From the NCBI GenBank assembly GCA_029245345.1, contig JAQWPM010000021.1, positions 496,001 to 560,000 on the forward strand: a stretch of 64,000 nucleotides of DNA. The letters run 5' to 3'. Numbering within the stretch: position 1 is the stretch's first letter; each line of letters opens with the position of its first letter. The notes beneath the pieces are model-generated. The model worked only from the letters and a program-made list of their open reading frames with translations. It had not been told where the DNA came from and ran no database searches. Below are positions 1 to 7,112 of this stretch, piece after piece. Source of the DNA: Longimicrobiales bacterium (GTDB taxonomy: Bacteria; Gemmatimonadota; Gemmatimonadetes; Longimicrobiales; Gaopeijiaceae). Made by a program: the position numbers and the translations under genes.

Positions 1-333
1 CTCGGACGATCGGTTACCGCGTCGATGTGGGCCGCGCACATGGTCAACGACTACTTCTCGGTCTCCGGACGCATCCAGTGGCAGAACTGGGCAGGGATCG
101 AAGGTGGAGATCCGGATCTCGATCCGGTGCGTGACCCCGGCAACGACGGGTTCTTCCTGGAGGGTGAGCGCATCGACCTTCCGATCGGCGTGAACTTCTA
201 CCTGCCGGAAGGCTCCCGCTTCGCTGGCCATCGTCTCTCGGTGGAAGCGATCTTTCCGATCTCGCATGAGTACACCGGTCCGCAGCTCGGACTGGACTGG
301 GGCATGGTCCTGGGTTGGCAGGTCGTCTTCTAA
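1..333 (+). CDS. C-terminal part of outer-membrane transporter-like beta-barrel protein (5' truncated by window)
   Basis: The reading frame is open from base 1, so this is the last 110 codons of a longer gene. The visible part has alternating polar and aromatic residues, a Gly/Asp-rich loop (GGDPDLDP), then LPIGVNFYLPEG, GHRLSVEAIFPI and a terminal stretch ending VVF. A final aromatic residue is typical of outer-membrane barrels. From memory, the ending resembles 'transporter' proteins of the phenol-MetA-degradation/porin-like group, whose genes often end GPQLxxDWxxxLGWQ. That assignment is from family resemblance, not a search. The gene is followed by a strong terminator, so it ends its own transcript. 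The substrate cannot be read from this fragment. Confidence 0.6.
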   Translation, partial: LGRSVTASMWAAHMVNDYFSVSGRIQWQNWAGIEGGDPDLDPVRDPGNDGFFLEGERIDLPIGVNFYLPEGSRFAGHRLSVEAIFPISHEYTGPQLGLDWGMVLGWQVVF

Positions 334-361
334 GCCATTTCTAGAATTCCGATGCGGCCAA

Positions 362-403
362 ACGGGGCCGGCGGGTCGTACAGACCTGCCGGCCCCGTTT
401 TTT
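362..403 (+). terminator. Strong rho-independent terminator
   Basis: A 15-bp stem (362-376 with 384-398, one G-T wobble) closes a 7-nt loop and runs directly into a T-tract at 398-403. It lies 28 bases after the stop of the outer-membrane protein gene and between it and the convergent tyrS, so it probably also stops leftward transcripts, although the T-run on that side is weak. Confidence 0.9.
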
Positions 404-441
404 GGGCCGTTCGTTATTGGCTCGGATGCCCCGAGATCCGT

Positions 442-1722
442 TCAGCCTTGGAGCGCTATCAGGTGGTAGTTCTTCTTGCCCTTCCGAATCACGAGGAAGC
501 GGCCGTCGATGGCTTTGGACACCTCGACCGAGAACTCGACATCCTGAATTCGAACGTTGTTGAGGTAGACCCCTCCACCTTCGATGGAGCGCCGGGCGTC
601 CCCCTTCGACGAGGCAACAGCTGACTCGACCAATAGGTCGATGAACGAAACTCCCTCGCCGCTCAGGCGATCACGCACGATCTCAGAGGACGGCACATCC
701 GCGAATACATCTTGGATGTCCTCCGCTGAGAGGCCTGACAGATCCCCCCCAAACAACGCGGCCGTGGCCTGCACGGCCTTCGCCAAACCCGTCTCACCAT
801 GAACACGTCTTGTGACGTCTTCAGCGAGGGCTTTTTGTGCGGCTCTACGATGAGCTTCCACTTGGGTGGCCTGATCGAGTTCGGAGATCTCATCCTGCGA
901 GAGCAGCGAGAAGTACTTGAGATACTTCACGACGTCCGCGTCCTCGGTGTTCACCCAAAACTGGTAGAACTGATACGCCGACGTCAGTTCGGGGTCGAGC
1001 CAGATATTACCGGCCTCACTCTTCCCGAACTTCTTGCCCGCGGAGTTCGTCACGAGTGGTGACACGACGCCGAACGCCTTACCGCCATCGACACGACGAA
1101 TGAGATCCGTCCCGGTGGTGATGTTGCCCCACTGGTCACTGCCACCCATCTGAATGGTGCAGCCATCCCGGCGGTACAGCTCGAGGAAGTCGTAGGATTG
1201 GAGCAGGGCGTATGCGAACTCGGTAAACGACAGGCCACTGTCTTCTTGAGCCAGTCGGCGCTTCACCGATTCCTTGGCCAGCATTTGATTCACTGAGAAG
1301 TGCTTTCCGATGTCGCGTAGAAAGTCCACCAGGGCCAATCCGCCGAGCCAGTCCAAGTTGTTGCGCATGACCGCGGCGTTCGATTTTACGTCGAAGTCCA
1401 GGAAATGGTCGAGCTGAGCACGAATGCCCTCGGCATTCTCAGCCGCTTTTTCCTTGGTGATCAGCTGTCGCTCGACTTCCTTCCCGGACGGGTCGCCGAT
1501 CAGCCCTGTCCCACCACCTACGAGGGCGATCGGAGTGTGGCCATGTCGCTGGAGGTGGACGAGATCCATGATGACCAACAGGCTCCCGACATGGAGACTC
1601 GAAGCCGTGGGGTCGAATCCGATGTACGCCGACCGGGGGGCCTCCGCCAAGTGTTCGGCGGCGCCCTCGGTGGCGTCCTGTAACAGTCCGCGCCAGCGGA
1701 GTTCTTCGATCAAGGCACTCAT
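442..1722 (-). CDS. tyrS: Tyrosyl-tRNA synthetase
   Basis: Charges tRNA-Tyr with tyrosine in the cytoplasm. At 426 residues it has the usual length of bacterial TyrRS. The class I signatures are present: the HIGH box is HVGS at residues 44-47, just after YIGFDPTASSL, and the KMSKS loop is KFGKS at 231-235, the form seen in the E. coli-type (TyrRS1) branch. The tyrosine/ATP pocket motif QMGGSDQWGN occupies 191-200. The last ~70 residues look like the S4 RNA-binding domain. The start gives MSALIEELRWRGLLQD, the normal family beginning. It stands alone, convergent with the upstream terminator, and looks intact. Confidence 0.97.
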   Translation of the reverse strand: MSALIEELRWRGLLQDATEGAAEHLAEAPRSAYIGFDPTASSLHVGSLLVIMDLVHLQRHGHTPIALVGGGTGLIGDPSGKEVERQLITKEKAAENAEGIRAQLDHFLDFDVKSNAAVMRNNLDWLGGLALVDFLRDIGKHFSVNQMLAKESVKRRLAQEDSGLSFTEFAYALLQSYDFLELYRRDGCTIQMGGSDQWGNITTGTDLIRRVDGGKAFGVVSPLVTNSAGKKFGKSEAGNIWLDPELTSAYQFYQFWVNTEDADVVKYLKYFSLLSQDEISELDQATQVEAHRRAAQKALAEDVTRRVHGETGLAKAVQATAALFGGDLSGLSAEDIQDVFADVPSSEIVRDRLSGEGVSFIDLLVESAVASSKGDARRSIEGGGVYLNNVRIQDVEFSVEVSKAIDGRFLVIRKGKKNYHLIALQG

Positions 1723-1884
1723 GGGCCGAAGGGTAGCCGAGCCATGGGAATGCGTCCACCCGGCGACCGGTCGGAATCAGCCTCCGTTTGAAATTTGAGA
1801 TTCTTGTGGACGCCCCGTACGATGCCAGGCCTCAGAATGAGCCGTATGCCCCCCGTCACCTCCGCATCGACCGGAGAAAAACGC

Positions 1885-2199
1885 ATGGCCTATGTAGATC
1901 CTTGTGACGTCTCACCCCACTACTACAAGAAGCTCTTTGAAAACGAGAAGCTCCGTGTGGTGGAAATGACGCTCCCGCCGGGGCACAAAGACACGCAGCA
2001 TTCCCACCCCGACGAGACCGTGTATTTCATCAGTGGCGGAAAGGCACGCATCTACGTTGGCGATGACGCCATGGAAGTCGATATCCCGGACGGCCACGTG
2101 ATGCATCACGAGTCGTGGACGCACACGGTTGAGAACATCGGCGACACGACGATCAACGCCGTCATCTTCGAGCCGCATATGGACACGTCGCACCTGTAG
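1885..2199 (+). CDS. Small cupin-fold protein
   Basis: A 104-residue single-domain cupin. The first cupin motif is visible as HSHPDETVYFISGGKARIYVG (residues 39-59) and the second as HVMHHESWTHTVENIG (71-86), with His39/His41/Glu44 and a late His as likely metal ligands. No signal peptide, so it is cytosolic. The start at 1885 is chosen because GGAG lies 8 nt upstream and the protein then begins close to the cupin core; an in-frame start at 1837 would add 16 residues of no obvious domain. It is monocistronic and ends in a bidirectional terminator. The substrate is unknown; small stand-alone cupins range from isomerases to sensors. Confidence 0.8.
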   Translation: MAYVDPCDVSPHYYKKLFENEKLRVVEMTLPPGHKDTQHSHPDETVYFISGGKARIYVGDDAMEVDIPDGHVMHHESWTHTVENIGDTTINAVIFEPHMDTSHL

Positions 2200-2213
2200 C
2201 ATGTCCTGAAGCA

Positions 2214-2254
2214 AAATATGCGGCACGCCAGCTCGATTGGCGGGCCGCATATTT
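2214..2254. terminator. Bidirectional terminator between convergent cupin and DinB-like genes
   Basis: A 17-bp inverted repeat (2214-2230 with 2238-2254, one A-G mismatch, 7-nt loop) has A residues on the left flank and T residues on the right, so it can work as an intrinsic terminator in both directions. It sits between the stops of the cupin gene (2199) and the leftward DinB-like gene (2272). Confidence 0.85.
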
Positions 2255-2271
2255 GTTCTCCAAGGGATCCA

Positions 2272-2820
2272 CTACCAGCCCATCCGATCCCGCAGCGCAG
2301 TGATGTGCCCCTCGTGATGCGGGCAGTGCCATCCGTAGATCTCGAGTAGCTGGTCGGCGCTGATGTCCCCCACCTCGGGATGATCCAGGAGTTTCTCGAA
2401 GTCACTTCCCTCCATATCTCTCAGCATCATGACCCAGCGGACGTGCAGCGCCTCGAGAAGTGCCAATGATACCTCAACCGGTGCCGCCTTCGCCTCGGGC
2501 AATTCCGCCCACGCGGCTTGGTCGTAGGTGCGGATCGTGGGCTTGTCCTCGGTCAGGGCCAGCTTGAAGCGCTGATACGAGTTGAGGTGCGAGTCGACCA
2601 CATGATGGACGACCTGGCGAACAGTCCATCCATCGTCGCGATACGGCGTGTCCAGTTGCTCGTCATTCAACTCCGCGACCGCTGCTCGCATGTTCGCCGG
2701 GTGTGCCGCAATCGCTTCGATCATCGCCGTCCGTTCTTCGGCAGTGAGCGCGCTGCCCTTGAACTCGAGCGGGCCGCTCGGGAAACGGGGGTCTGTCATC
2801 TGTCGTCGGTCCTGGTTCAT
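2272..2820 (-). CDS. DinB/YfiT-family putative metal-dependent transferase or hydrolase
   Basis: A cytosolic four-helix-bundle protein of up to 182 residues. The DinB/YfiT pattern is clear: DGWTVRQVVHHVVDSH in the first half and YGWHCPHHEGHI near the end, supplying the three His that bind Zn or Ni in this superfamily. The start of the domain (RFPSGPLEFKG) matches YfiT-type proteins, some of which are bacillithiol S-transferases. A thiol-transferase role is possible but not shown here. An alternative start at 2799 (MTDPRFPSG) gives a tighter N-terminus, with AGGA 10 nt upstream. Convergent with the cupin gene. Confidence 0.8.
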   Translation of the reverse strand: MNQDRRQMTDPRFPSGPLEFKGSALTAEERTAMIEAIAAHPANMRAAVAELNDEQLDTPYRDDGWTVRQVVHHVVDSHLNSYQRFKLALTEDKPTIRTYDQAAWAELPEAKAAPVEVSLALLEALHVRWVMMLRDMEGSDFEKLLDHPEVGDISADQLLEIYGWHCPHHEGHITALRDRMGW

Positions 2821-2910
2821 GAGTCAGGTGATCGATGCTTGGTGATGGTCGTCATGTTCGGCGACGACCGTATTGCGTCGGGGCCGTGCCCTCCCCAGGC
2901 TCGTGGCACC

Positions 2911-3216
2911 ATGGCTACCTACGAACAGTACTACGCTGTCGTACGACAGATCCCAAGGGGTCGCGTTACGACCTACGGAACCGTCGCCACCGTGGCAGGT
3001 CTTCCAGGTCGCGCGCGCCAGGTGGGATATGCCATGGCCGCCATTCCCGAAGGTACCGACGTGCCGTGGCAACGCGTGATCAACGCCAAGGGCGAGATAA
3101 GCGAGCGAAAGGGCGGCACGGCGTTCGAGAACATTCAGCGAGTCTTGCTCGAAGCCGAAGGCGTGGAGTTCAATGCCCAGCGACGCGTGGACCTCGAGCG
3201 ATTCGGTTGGCCCTGA
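2911..3216 (+). CDS. Alkyltransferase-like protein (ATL), MGMT-family DNA-lesion binder
   Basis: At 101 residues it covers only the DNA-binding C-terminal half of O6-alkylguanine-DNA alkyltransferase. The helix-turn-helix is at about residues 20-42 (TTYGTVATVAGLPGRARQVG). The active-site PCHRV motif is replaced by PWQRV at 52-56: Trp stands where the alkyl-accepting Cys would be. That is the diagnostic ATL substitution; known ATL proteins bind alkylated guanine and hand it to nucleotide-excision repair instead of reversing it. The 2911 start is preferred over the 5' extension from 2518 because homology begins at MATYEQYY. Confidence 0.88.
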   Translation: MATYEQYYAVVRQIPRGRVTTYGTVATVAGLPGRARQVGYAMAAIPEGTDVPWQRVINAKGEISERKGGTAFENIQRVLLEAEGVEFNAQRRVDLERFGWP

Positions 3217-3228
3217 TGGGGCACCTCG

Positions 3229-4176
3229 CTAGAGTCCGCCCCTCAATAAGAATGCTCCGAGGACCGCAATGAAGTACGGCCTCGGCGCTTCGAGAAACGC
3301 AGCATGATCGCCACCCGGCACAACGACCCAAGCCTTGTCGCTCGTGCCGAGACCTTCCACGAGCGCCGCCTGCGCGGCCATTGGAGCGAGAGGATCGTGT
3401 TCACCGTGGATAACCAGCGTGGGGGTCGTCACCTCCGCTGGGTCTAGGTCATTCCATTGATGACCGGAGGTCCAATCAGACCGGACCGGGTCAGCATCCA
3501 ACGCCGCTTCGACATAAGCCTGGATGGCGTGTGCGCTGATGGAGCCTTCCACAAGGAAGTCGCTCGCCGCTGCTTCGGCGGTCGTCGCCCGTGCTGGCGG
3601 ACCAGCAGACGGCTCCTGGAACGGCTGCTCCGCCCCCGGTCGAGTCGGATATCCGAACAGCACCAAACGATCGATCAGGTCCGGATGACGTTGGGCGGTG
3701 AGTTGGGACACCATTGAGCCCAATGACCAACCGAACAAATGCACCGGCTGATCAGGATGCCGCTCGCGGATCCACCGAAGTACACTCGCGACATCAGCAA
3801 CCGCGCGATTTGGAGTGTTCCAACCGGTGTCGTCACGGTCGGTCTCTCCATATCCCCTCAGATCGACCCCGTACGTGGAGATGTTCTCCTCGTTGAGTCC
3901 ATCCATGAGGGAAAGTGACTCGCCCGGCACCTGCAGGTCGAAGTCCGGGAGGGTGCTCCAGGTTCGGCCATGTACCAGAAGAATGGCCGCGTCCGCTCCG
4001 GCGACGCTTTTCTCCCACACGGCCAAGGCGTGCCCATCCGCAGACACCCAGTGGAGGGTCGGGGCCTGTGCGACCGCTGAAATCGGGCTCCAAACAGCGA
4101 AAGCGGTCACCAAAAGGGCCAGCGCGACCGTCTCGGCCGCCCTGAATGCCCGCTGTGCTCCAATGGTGCGTCTCAT
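3229..4176 (-). CDS. Secreted alpha/beta hydrolase
   Basis: A 315-residue protein with an N-terminal signal-like hydrophobic stretch (AAETVALALLVTAFAVW) ending near AVAQA. The alpha/beta-hydrolase core follows: LLVHGRTWS, then the nucleophile elbow GWSLGS with Ser152, the acid in GEHDPLAP and the His in PGGDHAAF close to the C-terminus. The start at 4176 is chosen because GGAGG lies 9 nt upstream (4186-4190); the upstream ATG at 4194 has no Shine-Dalgarno. Substrate unknown; members include esterases and lysophospholipases. It diverges from the CGNR gene at 4379. Confidence 0.82.
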   Translation of the reverse strand: MRRTIGAQRAFRAAETVALALLVTAFAVWSPISAVAQAPTLHWVSADGHALAVWEKSVAGADAAILLVHGRTWSTLPDFDLQVPGESLSLMDGLNEENISTYGVDLRGYGETDRDDTGWNTPNRAVADVASVLRWIRERHPDQPVHLFGWSLGSMVSQLTAQRHPDLIDRLVLFGYPTRPGAEQPFQEPSAGPPARATTAEAAASDFLVEGSISAHAIQAYVEAALDADPVRSDWTSGHQWNDLDPAEVTTPTLVIHGEHDPLAPMAAQAALVEGLGTSDKAWVVVPGGDHAAFLEAPRPYFIAVLGAFLLRGGL

Positions 4177-4333
4177 CTCGTGCCGCCTCCGCATGGGTCA
4201 GGAAGAATGATACATCGCACCTCCGTCAGCTCGAAGGGGCTTTGGACAAGCGACGTCGTCGCCCTTCTCGTGTTACACCGCCTGGACAATCACTCCCCAA
4301 TCCATTGTAGCCAACCCCCTTAATCTTATTTTG

Positions 4334-4379
4334 TAGGTTAATATTGTAAAAAACCGGTCAAATAATATATTATAGGTTA
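4334..4379 (+). promoter_or_regulatory. AT-rich promoter with leaderless start and TAGGTTA direct repeats
   Basis: About 60 very AT-rich bases (4320-4380) stand out against GC-rich surroundings. A -35-like TTGTAA (4344-4349), a 16-nt spacer and a -10-like TATATT (4366-4371) put the expected transcription start at about 4377-4379, on or next to the ATG of the CGNR gene. There is no usable Shine-Dalgarno. The 7-mer TAGGTTA occurs at 4334-4340 and again at 4373-4379, flanking the promoter, so it could be an operator pair. All of this is pattern-based. Confidence 0.55.
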
Positions 4380-5032
4380 TGACTGATGACTCAGAAGTTT
4401 TCATTTGGGACTCCGGAGCCCTGTCCCTCGACTTTTTGAACACACGCCGTTTCGACCAAGGGCGGGGACATGAGGGGATCAGCACCCCAAGGCGACTGGA
4501 AATGTGGCTCGCCCAATGTGGAGCCCTGCCCTCTGGAGGTTCCTCGTTCACCGCCTCACCTCCCGCAGCCCGAACGCTTCTTTTAGAAGGCACGCGACTT
4601 CGCGACGAAATCCAACAAGCGATGCATGCGTTCACCTCAGAAGCCCCAATCCCCCTCTCGAGTCTCCACACAATCAATCGGGTGCTCGACTCCAGTCGGG
4701 TCTCACTCCGGCTGGTGAGCGAGGACGGCACCTCGAGCCTCTCGGAACACGAGACCGGGTCGGAGCTCCTTACTCTATTGGCCCCGATCGCGACTTCAGC
4801 CGCCGAACTGTTGGCTGGTGCCGACCCACACCGCGTTCGTCAATGCGCTTCGAACACCTGTGTGACCTGGTTCCTCGATTCGAGCAAGAACGGCCGGCGC
4901 AGGTGGTGTTCGATGGCTCGTTGCGGCAACCGGGCCAAGGCGAAGAAGCACTGGGACAAACAGAGAGCCGCAGATGCAGCAGATGCAGCAGATGCAGCAG
5001 AACGGGTCGAAGCTAGAGCTGCTCAGCCCTAG
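4379..5032 (+). CDS. CGNR zinc-finger (ABATE-type) putative transcriptional regulator
   Basis: 217 residues. The N-terminal part (FIWDSGALSLDFLNTR) matches the ABATE, putative stress-induced regulator, domain. The C-terminal zinc finger has Cys156, Cys161, Cys177 and Cys182, the last within the naming motif CGNR (182-185). No signal peptide; cytosolic DNA binding is likely. The tail carries a tandem 9-bp repeat giving Ala-Asp-Ala steps. The gene is probably translated from a leaderless mRNA because the promoter lies directly against the ATG. Its target is unknown; the divergent alpha/beta hydrolase at 3229-4176 and the gene itself are candidates. Confidence 0.87.
   Translation: MTDDSEVFIWDSGALSLDFLNTRRFDQGRGHEGISTPRRLEMWLAQCGALPSGGSSFTASPPAARTLLLEGTRLRDEIQQAMHAFTSEAPIPLSSLHTINRVLDSSRVSLRLVSEDGTSSLSEHETGSELLTLLAPIATSAAELLAGADPHRVRQCASNTCVTWFLDSSKNGRRRWCSMARCGNRAKAKKHWDKQRAADAADAADAAERVEARAAQP
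4970..5000 (+). repeat. 9-bp tandem repeat in CGNR gene tail
   Basis: Three perfect copies of GCAGATGCA (4970-4978, 4979-4987, 4988-4996) and a partial fourth lie in frame and encode repeated Ala-Asp-Ala in the C-terminal tail after the zinc finger. In-frame units can expand or shrink by slippage without breaking the frame. Confidence 0.9.
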
Positions 5033-5056
5033 AGCGCACCTACCGGAGCGTCCAAC

Positions 5057-6037
5057 CTAGTTGGACACCGCACCTTCAGAACCGGCACCGTTCGTCACGC
5101 TGGCCAGAAATGCGGTCGTGATCGTGGCAAAGGCCTCAGGGTCCTCCATGTGCGGGAAGTGTCCAACACCCGGCAACACGACCAACTCCGACGCAGGTAG
5201 GACAGAGCGCAACATCTCGTGAGCGCTGAGCGGGAACACGCTGCGGTCCCCAGTGAGGATCAGCGTAGGAACTTCGATCCCCTCCAGCTCTGAGAAAATA
5301 TCCCAGTCGCCGAGCGACTCCCGCATCACAAGCGCAGTAGCAGGGAAGTTCCCGTATACACCTTGGGCCAGCCCCAAGCGCAGCCGCACGGACGGCTCTC
5401 GATTCCCGAAATAAGCTTGGAACTGCGCCAAATAGTAGTTCTCCACCTGTACTGGGTCCGTCTCCCAGCCTTCCGCCGATGAGATCGCGGCCATCAGCAT
5501 CCGATCGCTCTCGGTGAGCCGTGCCTCGACGAGCTCCTCATGGCGAGACCACAGCGCCCGGCTTGCAGGATCCGGATCTATCAGGATCATCGCCGCGAGA
5601 TGCTCTCGGTATTTGACGGCATAGTGCATCGCCAACAAGCCACCAAAGGAATGTCCCATCAACGCGATTCGGTCCTGGCCACTCGCCACGCGCATCGCTT
5701 CAAGGTCTTCGACAAATCGATCCATATTGATCTGAGAGGGGTCTTCGGCCCCCGTGGAGCGGCCACTTCCGCGCTGATCGTATGCGACCCACCTCAGGCC
5801 TTCTGGCGGGAAGCCAGGCGCGTCCAACTCAGACAGCAGATACCCGATACCGATGCCAGGGCCCCCATGGAGTATCATGACCGGAGGACCGTTCCCAACC
5901 GTCCAATAGCGGAGCTGTGCTCCATCCACTGGAAGTGTGCCTTCGGCCCCTAGATTCACTGAGGGCTGCTGCTTCTCCGCGCACCCAGCTAGAAGGAGCG
6001 CACTCAACAACACCGTGGCAGGAAGCCGTCTCTTCAT
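5057..6037 (-). CDS. Proline-iminopeptidase-like alpha/beta hydrolase lipoprotein
   Basis: Starting at 6037 gives MKRRLPATVLLSALLLAGC, a lipoprotein signal with lipobox LAGC (Cys19), so the enzyme is membrane-anchored outside the cytoplasm; the 20 residues encoded upstream to 6097 are not part of a signal. Family S33 marks are present: HGGPG (57-61), DQRGSGRS (87-94), nucleophile GHSFGG with Ser130, and a terminal GVGHFPHMEDP supplying the His. Length (326 aa) fits the family. It probably releases N-terminal residues from small peptides, but alpha/beta hydrolases with HGGPG also include other amidases. Convergent with the CGNR gene. Confidence 0.83.
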   Translation of the reverse strand: MKRRLPATVLLSALLLAGCAEKQQPSVNLGAEGTLPVDGAQLRYWTVGNGPPVMILHGGPGIGIGYLLSELDAPGFPPEGLRWVAYDQRGSGRSTGAEDPSQINMDRFVEDLEAMRVASGQDRIALMGHSFGGLLAMHYAVKYREHLAAMILIDPDPASRALWSRHEELVEARLTESDRMLMAAISSAEGWETDPVQVENYYLAQFQAYFGNREPSVRLRLGLAQGVYGNFPATALVMRESLGDWDIFSELEGIEVPTLILTGDRSVFPLSAHEMLRSVLPASELVVLPGVGHFPHMEDPEAFATITTAFLASVTNGAGSEGAVSN

Positions 6038-6177
6038 CGATATCATGGTGGAAAATGTAATCGTGTCCGCTTGCTCGTACGCCAGAGTCAATTCCATGTT
6101 GCGTCAACCGATCCCACGTTGATGGCTCACACATTGCATCATCGGATCGTTGTCCCGCGCCTACTGCTGACCTCCTA

Positions 6178-6627
6178 ATGTCAAAACTCTACGCCGCTTT
6201 GTTTGTGATGCTCCTGGGGATGAGCCCGAGCCCCGTTCAAGGCCAATCCGCGCTCGAACTGCTACAGAGCATTAGGCAAGGTGGCAGCTGGGTACGTATC
6301 CCGGTCGAACGGGGCGAGGGCACATTGCTTACCCCGTTAATTCCTACGTTGGGTGTGACGCTCGCCGGATGCGCTCAGGTCTACCCAGGGCTGTCAGGGC
6401 GCTGGGACATCGAGGTGCGAGATCCCCTCGGAGACGGGCTCATTGAGGAGTCCGTCCAAGGTGGTGAACCGGTCACCTTCAACTACACGACGGGCGCTCA
6501 AGCTCAACTCAGCCTGAAGGCTCAGTGGAGTGAGGCACGCGACACCACGCTGCTTCTTTGGGTCGGACTGGCACTGCCCGGGCGGGAGCAGGAGGCGTGC
6601 GAGCCGGTGTACGGATCGGGTCCTTGA
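6178..6627 (+). CDS. Secreted protein of unknown function
   Basis: 149 residues with a clear Sec signal (SKLYAALFVMLLGMSPSPV, cleavage near VQGQSA). The mature part has no motif I recognise; it contains two Cys (CAQVYP, EACEPVYG) that could pair, and a beta-rich composition. No Shine-Dalgarno precedes the ATG (the upstream bases are CCTCCT), so expression is uncertain. It sits alone between the divergent lipoprotein hydrolase and a stretch of pseudogene fragments. The ORF and the signal peptide are seen; the function is unknown. Confidence 0.5.
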   Translation: MSKLYAALFVMLLGMSPSPVQGQSALELLQSIRQGGSWVRIPVERGEGTLLTPLIPTLGVTLAGCAQVYPGLSGRWDIEVRDPLGDGLIEESVQGGEPVTFNYTTGAQAQLSLKAQWSEARDTTLLLWVGLALPGREQEACEPVYGSGP

Positions 6628-6635
6628 GCGTTCAC

Positions 6636-6752
6636 CGCGACCCCGACAATCTCAAACGGTCGTCCGTTCAGTATCGTCTCACGCCCGACGACTCCCGGAT
6701 CTCCACCGAACGCGCGCACCCCGTACGAGTGGCTGATGACGGCGCTCCGCAC
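6636..6752 (-). pseudogene. Fragment of MacB/ADOP-type ABC permease periplasmic domain
   Basis: On the minus strand about 39 codons read VISHSYGVRAFGGDP, then GVVGRETILNGRPFEIVGVA. This is the conserved block of the MacB-like periplasmic domain in large acidobacterial-type duplicated orphan permeases (family consensus: VISHxLWxRxFGGDP, VxGxxLxLNGxPxxVVGV). The frame stops a few codons upstream (TGA at 6768-6770) and homology ends after EIVGVA, so only a relic of an ~800-residue protein remains. A second relic, the family's C-terminus, lies at 17456-17844. Confidence 0.75.
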
Positions 6753-6883
6753 ACCGGATTTTGGGATTCACAAAGCAAGTGCAACACAGGACAAGCCGTG
6801 GTCCCCTAGACAAGAGGAGGCGAGCTGGCGACCGCAGAACTTTCCTGAACCGACAAGAACAGGGAGAGACTCACGAGGCGACG

Positions 6884-7024
6884 TACCGCCAGCTCACCTC
6901 CGGAGACCGGAGAGAGGTATGCACGGTCTGCGCTGCTCCAACTCAAGGATGCTCTCAGGCCAAGACCTCTCAATCACTCGGTCGGAGTCCGAGTACGATC
7001 ATCCGCGAGGTGCGCCGCAACTCG
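6884..7024 (+). pseudogene. N-terminal remnant of IS30-family transposase
   Basis: The plus frame contains YRQLTSGDR, then a degenerate stretch, then CSQAKTSQSLGRSPSTIIREVRRNS. That is the IS30 N-terminal helix-turn-helix signature (xTxxxR...GxSxxxIAxxLGRSxSTISREixRN). The middle (EVCTVCAAPTQ) is damaged and no DDE catalytic domain follows before the next gene at 7113. This is a relic of an insertion, not an active element. No matching inverted repeats of an intact IS could be delimited. Confidence 0.72.
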
Positions 7025-7036
7025 AAGGATCGAGCG

Positions 7037-7109
7037 GGTCGGGTCTGCCGGCCCGACCTCTCACGTGGCCCGCACCTTTGCGCACCGGCCATCCCGGTCC
7101 TAAGGTGCG
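7037..7109 (+). promoter_or_regulatory. Two consecutive hairpins, the second enclosing the ribosome-binding site
   Basis: Stem 1 is GGTCGGG (7037-7043) with CCCGACC (7052-7058). Stem 2 is CGCACCTT (7071-7078) with AAGGTGCG (7102-7109), with an inner stem ACCGG/CCGGT (7084-7088, 7094-7098). The right arm of stem 2 contains AAGG, the only Shine-Dalgarno-like bases for the ATG at 7113. This fold would hide the ribosome-binding site. It could be a translational switch or only IS debris. Confidence 0.5.
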
Positions 7110-7112
7110 CTC

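Noticed and set aside
5050-5066. Short inverted repeat GTCCAA...TTGGAC at the convergent stops of the CGNR and hydrolase genes
   Set aside because: Only 6 bp, without a T-tract; too weak to call a terminator.
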